From Liquidambar formosana (Eukaryota > Streptophyta > Magnoliopsida > Saxifragales > Altingiaceae): a stretch of DNA of 64,000 bases. Numbering within the stretch: position 1 is the stretch's first letter; each line of letters begins with the position of its first letter. Positions 12,176-23,919 of this stretch are shown piece by piece. The notes beneath the pieces were generated by a model that was given only the letters and a program-made list of their open reading frames with translations, did not search any database and was not told the origin of the DNA. Both the position numbers and the translations under genes were made by a program. The stretch spans positions 33,874,687 to 33,938,686 of the forward strand of contig CM077826.1 of the NCBI GenBank assembly GCA_039720395.1, read 5' to 3'.

Positions 12176-12352
12176 TGCCTCGTTAAAAACCTTACTAGAA
12201 AAACCCAGTGGGAAAAAACTAGTGAAGGAAAAGAGTACAACATTTTTGTAAATCTTAGAGTGGTGTTGGACGCACTAAAGAAACTGCCTCATTAAAACCT
12301 TGCCAGGAAAACCCAATGGGACAAAACCTAGGCGAAGGAAAAAGAGTACAGC
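12176..12352 (-). repeat. Direct repeat pair in the 3' untranslated part of copia-2A
   Basis: Two similar blocks of about 65 bp (near 12176-12240 and 12284-12350) share the words GCCTCxTTAAAA, GGAAAACCCA or AAAACCCAGTGGGA, and GAAGGAAAAxGAGTACA. The same pair occurs in copia-2B at about 28060-28240. I infer a cis-acting RNA role such as packaging or strand transfer, but nothing here proves it. Confidence 0.7.
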
Positions 12353-12399
12353 GTGCATATGTCCAAAAATGAATACTCCCCCTGATAAGAAGATAAGTA

Positions 12400-15300
12400 T
12401 CAACTTAACTGATCGCAAACCCGATGCATTCCAATGCCATATACCAATTTCTTGAATGTTGACGATGGTAAGGCCTTGGTGAATAAATCTGCAAGATTAT
12501 CAGTGGAACGTATTTGTTTCACATCAATTTCATGCCTCTGCTGGAGTTCATGAGTGTAGAAGAACTTTGGTGAAATGTGTTTGGTTCTATCACCTTTGAT
12601 GTACCCTCCTTGAATTTGTGCAATACATGCAGCATTATCTTCATAAATTGTTGTTGGCATACTTTTAATCAGAGGTAACCCACATGTGTCTCGAATGTGA
12701 TGGGCTACAGATCTTAACCATACACATTCACGACTTGCTTCATGGAGTGCAAGTATCTCAGAGTGATTAGAAGATGTAGCAATTAGAGTCTACTTTGTAG
12801 ATCGCCAAGAGATCGCTGTATTGCCACATGTAAATACATACCCTGTTTGTGAGCGAGCTTTGTGAGGATCAGAAAGGTATCCAGAATCTGCATATCCTTC
12901 TAAACAAGGACCACGGGCTAATTCCTTTGAGTAAAACAAACCCATATCTGTAGTTCCACGAAGGTAGCGTAAAATATGTTTAATACCATTCCAGTGTCGT
13001 CGAGTTGGAGCAGAACTGAATCTTGCTAATAAGTTGACTGAAAATGCTATATCAGGCCTAGTGCATTGTGCTAAATATAACAAAGCACCTATTGCACTAA
13101 GATATGGTACTTCAGGACCAAGTAGCATTTCATTATCTTCTTTGGGGCGAAATGGATCTTTCTTAATATCAAGAGATCGAACCACCATGGGAGAACTTAG
13201 TGGATGCGCTTTATCCATATTAAAACGTTTCAATACCTTTTCGGTATAAGCTGATTGATGGATAAGAATTCCATTTGATTTATGCTCGATCTGCAGGCCG
13301 AGACAATATTTTGTTCTCCCTAAATCTTTCATCTCAAATTCTTTTTTCAAATATTCAGCAGCTTTCATGAGCTCTTCAGGAGTCCCAATTAAATTTATAT
13401 CATCAACATAGACTACAATGATGGCGAATCCAGATTCTGATTTCTTTATAAATACACAAGGGCATATAGGATTATTAATATATCCTTCTTTAACTAAGTA
13501 CTCACTGAGACGATTATACCACATTCTTCCAGATTGTTTTAATCCATACAAGGATCGTCTCAGTTTAATTGAGTACATATTTCGTGGTTGTGATGTATTT
13601 GCTTCAGGCAATTTGAATCCTTCAGGGATCTTTATATATATATCTGCATCTAACTTTCCATATAAATATGCAGTAACTACGTCCATAAGACGCATGTCAA
13701 GTCCTTCTGAGACTGACAGACTAATTAAATATCGAAATGTAATGGCATCCATTACAGGTGAATATGTTTCTTCATAATCAATCCCAGGTCTCTGCAGGAA
13801 ACCTTGTGCTACTAAACGAGCTTTATATCTGACGATCTCATTTTTATCATTACGCTTTCTTACAAACACCCATTTGTAACCCACGGGTTTCACATCATTG
13901 GGTGTTAGGACTACAGGTCCAAATACTTTACGTTTTTCTAGCGAATCCAATTCTGCTTGGATTGCTTCTTTCCATTTTGACCAATCAGGTCTACTGTGAC
14001 ATTCGTCTACAGTGCGTGGTTCGAGATCATCATCATCTTTCGAAATTTCAGTAGCTACTGCGAAAGAAAATACATCATTAATAACCACTTCTGAGCGATC
14101 CCACAATTCTTTTGTACATGTATAGTTTATGGAAATTTCTTCATTTCCATGTACATATGCCTTTTTATTGTTTTCTGTCTCTTCAGGGACATTTTCCTCT
14201 TCAGGAGTTATTAAATCAGAATTTGTGGGAATATTTATTTCTTGTTCAATAGCCTCTTCTGGAGTACTATTTTTTATATTTTGTTGCCCTTTTATTTTCC
14301 TCTTCCGGGGAACTAAATCTTTTGAGCCCAATGGTCTACCACGCTTCAGGCGTGTAGTAGATGATTCATTTGCTGCAATAATAGTAGACTTACCAATTGG
14401 TACATTGATCTTTGCTGGTGTGTTTGCAGCCGGTATATAAGACTTAGTTATTTTTGCTGCGTCTGTAAATGCATCAGGCATTTGATTAGCAATCTTCTGA
14501 AGATGAGTGATCCTCTGTACTTCAGTTTCACATTGAGCAGTACGTGGATCAAGATGGGACAAAGATGGTACATTCCAAGAAAGTTCACGTCGTTCTTCTA
14601 TCAGTGGATTTCCTCCCCCTAACGACGGGAACTGTGTTTCATCAAAATGACAATCTGCAAATCTTGCTGTAAAAACATCACCTGTCAATGGTTCAAGAAA
14701 TCTGATGATGGAAGGTGAATCAAACCCAATATATATTCCCAATCGACGTTGAGGACCCATTTTAGTGCGTTGTGGGGTTGGAATCGGAACTTGTACAGCA
14801 CAACCAAAAGTTCGTAGATGGGAAATATTCGGTGGTTGACCAAGTACAAGTTGTAATGGTGATTGTTGCTGATAAGCAGTAGGGCGAAGACGAACCAATA
14901 CTGCAGCATGTAAAATGGCATGTCCCCAGGCAGAAATAGGTAATTTGGTCTTCATAAGTAAAGGTCGAGCAATCAGCTGAAGATGTTTGATAAAAGCTTC
15001 TGCTAACCCATTCTGAGTATGGATATGAGCAACTGGATGTTCAATATCAATCCCAACTGACATGCAAAAGTCATCAAATGTTTGAGATGAAAATTCACCG
15101 GCATTATCAAGGCGGATCTTCTTGATCGGATGATCTGGAAATTATGCTTGTAACCTGATTATTTGGGCAAGGAGCCTAGCAAATGCAATATTGCGAGTAG
15201 ATAGCAAACAAACATGTGACCATCGTGTTGAGGCATCTATCAAAACCATAAAATAGCGAAATGGTCCACATGGTGGAGAAATAGGTCCACATATATCCCC

Positions 15301-15978
15301 TTGAATTCGTTCCAAAAATTTTGGAGATTCAACAATAACTTTTGTAGGAGATGGTCTAATAACCAATTTTCCCTAGGAGCAAGCAATACATGGATAATCA
15401 TTGGACAAGAGAATCTTCTGGCTCTTTAATGGATGTCCATGTGAATTGGTAAGGATTCGACGTATCATTGTTGATCCCGGGTGACCAAGTCGATCATGCC
15501 AAAGCATAAAAGTTTTTGAATCAGAGGACTTCAGGTCCATCACCACATTTGATTCAATTGTTCTTATAGTTGTATAATACAACCCCGAAGAGAAAGTAGG
15601 AAGTTTCTCTAATACAAGCTTCTGGCCTGAAATAATTGAAGTAATGCAGAGATATTCTACATTACGTTCACATGCAGTTTCAATATGATATCCATTACGA
15701 CGTATATCTTTAAAACTTAGCAGATTTCTTCTGGATCTGATTGAATATAAAGCGTCGTTGATATGTAAGTTTGTTCCACCAGGTAACATGATTGTGGCTC
15801 TTCCGGAGCCATCGATCAGGTTCGCAGGACCTGATATTGTATTGACATTAATTTCATTTAATATAATGTCGAAAAAATATCTTTTATCTCGAAGGATAGT
15901 GTGCGTTGTGGCACTGTCTGCTAGACATATATCTCCACCAGTCATCTCGGAATTGAATAATTCATTGTCAAGATCCAT
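12400..15978 (-). pseudogene. copia-2A pol: protease, integrase, reverse transcriptase, RNase H (three stops)
   Basis: The frame opens at 15978 (MDLDNELFNSEM). The protease active site reads LADSATTHT. The gag-pre-integrase box is HDRLGHPGS. The integrase core has GDICGPI, LIDASTRW, IRLDNAGEF and TQNGLAEAF. Reverse transcriptase has [28 protein letters not shown] and the catalytic VVYVDDINLIG. RNase H has YADSGYLSD, EDNAACI and TKHISPKFFY, ending near 12400. Stops at about 15369 (TAG), 15147 (TAA) and 12792 (TAG) each replace a Gln. At the last site the sister copy copia-2B still has CAG. Apart from these stops the pol gene is continuous, so its inactivation is recent. Confidence 0.93.
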
Positions 15979-16094
15979 ACCTTTTCATGAAAATATATAA
16001 ATTTGAGTCTAAAAATAAATAGACAAATAGATAAGATATGAAAATAAAATGCATATGAAATAACATTCTTATTGATAATAAGAAAATAGAAAAA

Positions 16095-17186
16095 GGTAAT
16101 AACGTTAATTGATGTGGACATTTCCATCACCAATTAAATGGTCAATTTTTCCATTAGGCTCTTCAAAGAAGTCTGAAACATCTAAATGAGTTATATCCAC
16201 GGGTCATTGTGATCAATAAAATTTGTTTCTACTTTCTTGCCTTTCTTCTTGATTGAGGCTTGGTAAAGTTTGACCAAATGATCAGGCGTACGACAGGTAC
16301 GCGACCAATGCCCTTTCATACCACAACTAAAGCAAATATTTTCATACTGCTCAGGCCTTTGATTTTTCTCTCTTTCTTGTTTGGCCACATTGGTGGACCA
16401 CTTCTGGTGGTATGATGTGGTTTTATTGTGGCGACCACCTGAATCATTATTATAACCACCACGTTGTGAATAATTATTTCGCCCACGACCGCGACCATAC
16501 CCACGACCACGACTATGGCCACGTTCGCGACCTCGCCCACGACCACGAGACGATGTTGCATTTACTTCAGGGAATGCTGCAGAACCGGTTGGACGGGATT
16601 GGTGATTTTTCAGTAAAAGCTCGTTGTTTTGTTCAGCAACGAGAAGACATGATATCAATTCAGAATATTTTGAAAATCTACGCTCTCGATATTGCTGCTG
16701 CAGGAGCACATTCGAGGCATGAAATGTAGAATACGTTTTTTCTAACATGTCTTCTTCTGTTACTTTTTCTCCACATAATTTCAATTGGGAGCTGATTTTG
16801 AATAATGCTGAGTTATACTCAGCAATTGTTTTGAAATCTTGCAACCTCAGGTGTATCCAATCATAACGAGCTTTTGGAAGAATGACAGTTTTCTGGTGGT
16901 TATATCTATCTTTCAAGTCATTCCATAGGGTAAGAGGGTCCTTTACTGTGAGATATTCTGTTTTTAACCCCTCATCAAGGTGATGGCGAAGAAAAATCAA
17001 TGCCTTGGCGCGATCCTGCAGGGACGCTTGATTTTCTTGCTGAATTGTATTACCCAAATTCATTGCAGTAAGATGGATTTCAGCATCAAGAATCCAAGAC
17101 AAATAATTCTTTCCCGAAATATCAAGGGCGGCAAACTCAAGTTTCGTAAGGTTTGACATTGTCGGAGTGCTATAATTATATGTCAA
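16095..17186 (-). pseudogene. copia-2A gag with a late frameshift
   Basis: The frame starts at 17186 (MTYNYSTPTMSNLTKLEF) and encodes a typical plant copia gag. It has the UBN2-like domain at residues 20-200, an Arg/Gly/His-rich stretch around residues 210-260, and a CX2CX4HX4C zinc knuckle (CFSCGMKGHWSRTC) near residue 290. The open frame stops at 16191. One base earlier a second frame continues for about 33 codons (VDITHLDVSDFFEEPNG...) to a stop near 16090. The natural gag end is therefore probably there, and a one-base deletion near 16200 has shifted the frame. Confidence 0.88.
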
Positions 17187-17725
17187 AATAAAATGATATT
17201 TTGTTAATATATAAATAAATCAAAACATATAAGGAAGTACGTAAATTTTATAAATGCTAAATTCCTTATTATGATTTATCATGAGATCATTAGTAAAATA
17301 TGAAGTATGCATATTTCAATACAAAGGGGTACAAAACATATTTAATTGAAAGTCATTATTAATCGTTACTTTAAACAATTGGATTAAATTTATACATTAT
17401 TCAAAATTTCTAAAACTTCAGGTTTTCAATTGTCTAGCAGAAATCCCAGATTCAGGTGTATCACGAAATAATTACGCAAAAAAATATCAAATGGTCACCC
17501 AATGATACGAAAATTGGTAGGATGTTAGCCCAACAAGTCAGTGACAAAATCCAATTCGTTTCATCTCAAAATCATAACTAGAACTAAAGTTATGAATTAA
17601 ATGGTAAAATAGGTTTGTGCTGTCAAACACAGTATAACACACAAAACCTCAACCATGTATTTACTTAAAACACTTATCTCGTAGGTTTATTCTATAAACC
17701 GATGCTTATTTCTTCAATGTCATTC

Positions 17726-18152
17726 CACTTCTAGTGGTTCGGTATTTTATTTTTCCACACCAAATATATTCATTCCACTTCTGGTGGTTTGATATTTTAT
17801 TGCTCCACTTCTAGTGGTTTGGTATTTCATTAATCCACTTCTAGTGGTTTGGTATTTTATTTTTCCACACCAAATATATTCATTCCACTTCTGGTGGTTT
17901 GATATTTCATTGCTCCACTTCTAGTGGTTTAGTATTTCATTAATCCACTTCTAGTGATTTGGTATTTTATTACTCCACTTCTAGTGGTTTAGTATTCCAC
18001 TTCTAGTGGTTTGGTATTTTATTTTTCCACACCAAATATATTCATTCCACTTCTGGTGGTTTGATATTTTATTGCTCCACTTCTAGTGGTTTAGTATTTC
18101 ATTAATCCACTTCTGGTGGTTTGGTATTCCATTATTCCACTTCTGGTGGTTT
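17726..18152 (-). repeat. Tandem array of a 30-bp hairpin unit in the copia-2A leader
   Basis: About 13 copies of a unit of roughly 30 bp each contain CCACTTCTAGTGG or CCACTTCTGGTGG. The first can form a five-pair stem around three bases. Linkers vary (TTTGGTATTTCATTAAT or a longer form containing CACACCAAATATATTC), giving a higher-order period. The array lies between the primer site and gag, so it would be in the untranslated leader of the element's RNA. The same array in copia-2B has about 25 copies. Confidence 0.92.
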
Positions 18153-18459
18153 TTATCATAAAATGACATACTTTAAGCTGACACAGTGAAGTTACCAGTA
18201 AATCTGAGAGAAGTTGACTGACAACAGAGGTGACGTTGACAGTCAATTCGTAGTAAAACAAGAGCAGATTTTTGTGTGTTCTTCTATGCTAACTAAAGCA
18301 AAAGTTAAGGTGCACCCACGAATTTTCACCAAAATTTTACAAGCATCTAAAGAAGTTGCATAACACATAATAGAGAAATATATTACTCAATTTAATTTGG
18401 TCATCATTGACCATCACTTTATTCAATTAAATTGAGACATTATTCATTATTTCTAAAAC

Positions 18460-18685
18460 TTCAGGTTTTGAAATTTGTCTCTTGCTTCAGGAAGAGAACA
18501 GATGAATAATAACCCTTTTTTTTTTCTTTTTTTTTTTTTTATAGAAAACTTCTGGTTTTCAGATCTTTCTCTTACTTCAGGAAGAGAAGATGAATTGTTA
18601 CCCTTTTTCCTTTTTAATTATAAAACTTCAGGTTTTATTTTAAATCTTCTCTTGCTTCAGGAAGAGAAGATAGACATTCCTCCAT
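18460..18685 (-). repeat. Three 65-75-bp direct repeats in the copia-2A leader
   Basis: Three copies each contain AAAACTTCxGGTTTT followed by TCTTxCTTCAGGAAGAGAA and a T-rich run. The equivalent block in copia-2B lies at 22250-22462 in reverse orientation. Confidence 0.85.
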
Positions 18686-18986
18686 TCGAGATATAGAATT
18701 TAGATTGAAATATTAACAATAAGCAAAACTTATAACATAGCAATAAAGATTAATACAAATATAATTTCTACGTTGGATTAGTAACATGGATGTAAAATCA
18801 ACCTTGTTAAATAAAATTTATCACTATGAAATCAGCATGCTAATAGTGATCAAAATAAATGATTTACTTATAAAAACATCGTAAATATGGAAGATGAATA
18901 TATGTGTATGTAACTCACCACAACCAAATTGGTTAAAAACGAAGATGCTGATAGTTTGATATTGCTCACAAATTCCTTGAGCAATT

Positions 18987-18999
18987 CGTGCTGATAACG
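18987..18999 (-). other. Primer binding site region of copia-2A
   Basis: In element sense the 5' LTR is followed at once by CGTTATCAGCACG. The identical sequence follows the 5' LTR of copia-2B at 22052. This position is the primer site. I did not assign the tRNA. Confidence 0.75.
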
Positions 19000-19242
19000 T
19001 GTTATAAAACCAAGAATTTAGAACAAGTTATGAGGAGAATAAGATTTCTCATTCATCTTCTTTCTCTTCTTTCTCTCCAAATACATACTCTCTTCTTTCT
19101 CCCCTTCCCCTTTTATTTTTGTTTGCATTTATTCCTCATGATGGGATTACCTAACCCACTTATGATGGTGTTCCCATTATCACAAAGTAGAGGGGGTGTG
19201 GACATCCACTCAATGTCCACTCAATGTTTAATATTCATAACA
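19000..19242 (-). repeat. 5' LTR of copia-2A
   Basis: The LTR is 243 bp and differs from 11899-12141 at two positions by eye. It is followed by the CAAGT duplication. Confidence 0.93.
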
Positions 19243-19247
19243 CAAGT

Positions 19248-19814
19248 GCACTTTTTCCTTTTTGCAGACAGCTTTCTTTTGCAGCTCACAAAAAAAAAAA
19301 AAAAAAAAGGTTAGATCTTTTCAAATAAAAAAATAGAAGATATTAGGTCTATATATAGATTTTTATTTTTTATAACCAATAAGGGGTGAAGGGAGATGTT
19401 AATTCTAGTCGGTCAGATTGTCAAACTGCAATTGGTGTGTGTGATGCTTATAATGTGTGCATCTCATGCATGCAACAATCACAACACAACTGTGCCTGGA
19501 GGGTAAATTATAACACACCATTATAGAAACCCTCTAAACTGATTTCTCTTTGTTATCTTTTATTTATTTTTTTTTTCTTTTTTATACAATTAGAGGGGTT
19601 CAAACCCCCAATTTATTGTAAACCTACTTTTTATCTTACCCTCCCTTACCACTAGGCTAGTCGCAGTAGCTTTTTATCTTTGATTTTAAGACCTAGCAAA
19701 GCACTTCTTAATTCTTGATGACTAAACTTTAGCTCATTCTCTTTCTTATTGTCAATGGTGCCGTGTTTACTCCTATCACTTAACAATAAATAAATAATAA
19801 AAATATCTCTATAA

Positions 19815-19854
<40 letters not shown>

Positions 19855-21737
19855 CAACATATCACGTATCTAGCAAAAAATTTTCTACTATTCTCATTAA
19901 AATAATAAAATAATTATATTATTTTAAATTATAAATTATAAAATTTTTTAGATTTTGTAATTTCTATAGCAAAAATACTTTTTAATGGTTTGAAATATTT
20001 TATTTTAACAATAATAGTGATCCCAAGGTCATTTTGCTTATTATATTCCACATCACCATAACACCTGAATAGTTTAGCGTCACTCTGTTCAATTTTAAAG
20101 TTGTGGGTAATGGAGTAATCAAAATTGACATATAATCTAAGGGGATTTTCTATAATTTACTTAAAGAAGGGCTCCTTTATAGTTGGTGTAATTCTGCCAT
20201 CACTACATATAACAAATTTCAAGGAATGTGTCTTGATTTTGTTAAGCATTGGGACCATCATGTGGTAGGTTCTATCCAAATAAAAAAATAAAAAATGTCC
20301 AAAATCTAAGGTGTTTTTTACTTTTCATTTTTTCTTTTACATTTTTTTTCCCCAAAAATTATTTTTATCTTGACCTAAATGACCCCAATGTAAGTTCCAT
20401 TTGTGATGTTGGTAAACTCCATAATTAAAACAATGTTCTTGTGCAAAGGTTGTTCAGAATTTGGTACCAATCGACTATGAGTTACATTGTTCAAGATTTG
20501 AATATACTACAAAAATTGAAGTGATATTGAGTGAATTATTCTTCAAACATTCCTTCGATTTCACGCTATAGGCTAGTAAGTGATTTAGATATCGTGTCAC
20601 ATTATTAATTTATAACCTAAGTAGTTAGATTATAATTTCCCTTGACCATAACTTCGGATATTAGAATGGCTTAAAAGGGTAATTTAAAGTATAGTTTAGT
20701 CTTCCTCAAAAAAATAAATAAATGTATAGTTTAGTCAAACTATGATTTCCCATTTGAACAATGCTATTTTTAATAGAATTTTGACTTAGGCAAAAGTCAG
20801 CCAGGTGGAGCTACTAATGACCCAGGGGAAAGTTGGCCCTTCTGGACCTTTTTTATTTATTTATTTAATGAGTAGGATCAGGACTCATATAAAATACTTC
20901 ATTTTTGCACCTGCAAATTCCTTAGTCAAATGGTGAGTAGAGCATGATTATGTCTGCCTTTGGTAAATACCGGTGGACCTACCCCTTATTTAATAATTAT
21001 ACCTATATTTTTTTGTTCTTCATAAATTTGGCCCTTGGCACCATAGATATATATATATAAGTTATGAGACTAGGTTCATTGCGGTTCATTTTTTTCCTTT
21101 TTCTTTCCCTTTATTTATTTTTTTTGGGGTATGTAGGTTCATTTTAGTTTGGATCTCAAACCACCTAACCTACATTTCACCCTTCGGTTAGTGTGAGATA
21201 GAACCAAGGTACTAAGTCGGCAGCTTTTGTGGATTCAGAAGCTGAGTGCTGAGGAGTCGGCTACGACAGTTAAGGATTTAGTACTGAGATGCTCAAAATT
21301 TAGCACCGTGTTGAGCGCCATTGGATGAGTTCGTAAACAGTTCATATTAAAAGTTAAAAAAATTACTACTAAAATAACCAAAATGACATCAAAAGATAAT
21401 TTTTAAAATTTTTAATCCAGGCCATTTACGCGTACTCAGCATCTCAATACGATGCTGAGTTTTGAGCACCTCAGCACCGAATCCTTGCTCCCAAGTCCGA
21501 ACTCGACTCGATAGCGATAGTCTTTCTAAATTCAAATACAGAGTACTAAGGATTCAATATGAGTGATAGCTTTCGATGGATTCTAACTTCCATGAGTGGG
21601 CGTTTGATTCACAACCTTACTTCCATGAGCGCGCGGAGGTTCACTTCACAAACCTACAGTGGATTTGTTCTAGACATTGTTATTTTTATTTTTATATTCT
21701 TTTGCTAAGATTTGTTCTAGAATTACAAGACTGCGTG
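19248..21737. other. Non-genic interval between the two facing copia-2 elements
   Basis: No gene is supported. The interval holds an A-run near 19291, an (AT)17 microsatellite at 19820-19853, several T-runs, and a foldback pair at about 21271-21322 and 21430-21487. Confidence 0.6.
21271..21487. repeat. Foldback repeat, about 50-bp arms
   Basis: The left arm (21271-21322) contains GGATTTAGTACTGAGATGCT and CTCAAAATTTAGCACCG. The right arm (about 21430-21487), read on the minus strand, contains GGATTCGGTGCTGAGGTGCT and CTCAAAACTCAGCATCG. The arms are imperfect, roughly 80% identical by eye, with about 110 bp between them. It could be an old miniature inverted-repeat element, but no target duplication is evident. 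Confidence 0.5.
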
Positions 21738-21742
21738 ATATA

Positions 21743-22051
21743 TGTTATGAATATTAAAGATGGAGTGGACAATTGAGTGGATGTCCACACCCCCCTCCAC
21801 TTTGTGATAATGGGAACACCATCATAAGTGGGTTAGGTAATCCCATCATGAGGACCAAATACAAACATAGATAAAAGGGAAAGGGGAGAAAGAAGAGAAA
21901 GAAGATGTGAGGAATATTTTGAAGAGAATGAAGAAATGTATTTTTGGAGAGAATGAAAAGAGGATATGTATTTGGAGAGAAAGAAGAGAAAGAAGATGAA
22001 TGAGAAATTTATTCTCCTCACAACTTGTTCTAAATTCTTGGTTTCATAACA
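21743..22051 (+). repeat. 5' LTR of copia-2B
   Basis: The LTR begins TGTTATGAATATTAAAG and ends TTTCATAACA. It differs from the 3' LTR by a 9-bp indel in a GA-rich stretch and a few substitutions. Primer site sequence CGTTATCAGCACG follows. Confidence 0.92.
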
Positions 22052-22249
22052 CGTTATCAGCACGAGTTGCTCAAGGAATTTGGGAGCAATATCATACTAC
22101 CACCATCTTCTTTCTTAACCAATTTGGTTGCGGTAAGTTGGTAAGTTGGTAAGTTCTCAACCAATTTGATTGTGGTAAGTTGGTATGCTCTTAACCAATT
22201 TGGTTGTGGATTGGTTTTTACTCTAAATTATATACTTGAATGGATGAAT

Positions 22250-22462
22250 CCATCTTCTCTTCCTGAAGCAAGAGAAGATTTAAAAATAAAACTTAAAGTT
22301 TTATAAATAAATAAAAGGAGTGATAATTCATCTTCTCTTCCTGAAGTAAGAGAAAGATTTGAAAACCAGAAGTTTTCTATAAAAAAAAAAAAAAAAAAAA
22401 AAAAGTTATTATTCATCTGTTCTCTTCCTGAAGTAAGAGACAAATTTCAAAACCTGAAGTTT
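22250..22462 (+). repeat. Three direct repeats in the copia-2B leader
   Basis: This is the reverse-orientation counterpart of the repeats at 18460-18685. Three copies carry TTCTCTTCCTGAAGxAAGAGA followed by AAAACxxxAAGTTTT. Confidence 0.82.
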
Positions 22463-22768
22463 TAGAAATAATGAATAAAGTCTCAATTTAATTGAATAAA
22501 GTGATGGTCAATAATGACCAAATTAAATTGAGTAATATATTTCTCTATTATGTGTTATGCAACTTCTTTAGATGCTTGTAAAATTTTGGTGAAAATTCGT
22601 GGGTGCATCTTAACTTTTGCTTTAGTTAGCATAGAAGAACACACAAAAATCTACTCTTGTTTTACTACGAATTGACTGTCAACGTCACCTCTGTTGTCAG
22701 TCAACTTCTCTCAGATTTACTGGTAACTTCACTGTGTCAGCTTAAAGTATGTCATTTTATGATAAAAA

Positions 22769-23632
22769 CCACCAGAAGTGGAATAATGGAATATCAAACC
22801 ACCAGAAGTGGAATGAATATATTTGGTGTGGAAAAATAAAATACCAAACCACTAGAAGTGGAATACTAAACCACTAGAAGTGGAGTAATAAAATACCAAA
22901 CCACTAGAAGTGGATTAATGAAATATCAAACCACCAGAAGTGGAATGAATATATTTGGTGTGGAAAAATAAAATACCAAACCACTAGAAGTGGAATACTA
23001 AACCACTAGAAGTGGAGTAATAAAATACCAAACCACTAGAAGTGGATTAATGAAATATCAAACCACTAGAAGTGGAATGAATATATTTGGTGTGGAGTAA
23101 TAAAATACCAAACCACTAGAAGTGGAATACTAAACCACTAGAAGTGGAGTAATAAAATACCAAACCACTAGAAGTGGATTAATGAAATATCAAACCACCA
23201 GAAGTGGAATGAATATATTTGGTGTGGAGTAATAAAATACCAAACCACTAGAAGTGGATTAATGAAATATCAAACCACCAGAAGTGGAATGAATATATTT
23301 GGTGTGGAAAAATAAAATACCAAACCACTAGAAGTGGATTAATGAAATATCAAACCACTAGAAGTGGAATGAATATATTTGGTATGGAGTAATAAAATAC
23401 CAAACCACTAGAAGTGGAATACTAAACCACTAGAAGTGGAGTAATAAAATACCAAACCACTAGAAGTAGATTAATGAAATATCAAACCACCAGAAGTGGA
23501 ATGAATATATTTGGTGTGGAGTAATAAAATACCAAACCACTAGAAGTGGATTAATGAAATATCAAACCACCAGAAGTGGAATGAATATATTTGGTGTGGA
23601 AAAATAAAATACCAAACCACTAGAAGTGGAAT
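22769..23632 (+). repeat. Expanded tandem hairpin array in the copia-2B leader
   Basis: About 25 copies of CCACTAGAAGTGG or CCACCAGAAGTGG are separated by linkers such as AATACCAAA, ATTAATGAAATATCAAA and ATGAATATATTTGGTGTGG. Copia-2A has 13 copies over 430 bp and this one covers 860 bp. The expansion is built from a higher-order unit of several hairpins. Confidence 0.92.
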
Positions 23633-23919
23633 GATACTGAAGAAATAAGCATCGGTTTATAGAATAAACCTACGAGTTAAGTGTTTTAAGTAAATACTTG
23701 GTTGAGGTTTTGTGTGTTATACTGTGTTGACAGCACGAACCCATTTTACCATTTAATTCATAACTTTAGTTCTAGTTATGATTTTGAGATGAAACGAATT
23801 GGATTTTGTCACTGACTTGTTGGGCTAACATCCTACCAATTTTCGTGTCATTGGGTGACCATTTGATATTTTTTTGCGTAATTATTTCGTGGTACACCTG
23901 AATCTGGGATTTCTGCTAG

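Larger units (their letters stand above)
11899..19242 (-). mobile_element. Ty1/copia LTR retrotransposon, near-intact (copia-2A)
   Basis: The element is 7,344 bp with TG...CA LTRs of 243 bp each (11899-12141 and 19000-19242) and a perfect target duplication CAAGT (11894-11898, 19243-19247). I count two differences between the LTRs, so the insertion is recent. On the minus strand the order is 5' LTR, primer site, a 1.8-kb leader with a tandem hairpin array, gag (17186-16191), a 200-bp gap, pol (15978-12400), a repeat-containing 3' untranslated part, purine tract AAGGGGGAG and 3' LTR. A gag frameshift and three in-frame stops in pol keep it from being functional. Its closest relative here is copia-2B at 21743-28567, in the opposite orientation. 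Confidence 0.95.

Noticed and set aside
22769..23632. Regular repeats with short spacers, reminiscent of a CRISPR array
   Set aside because: The spacers are themselves repeated, the setting is a plant retrotransposon leader, and no cas genes are present.
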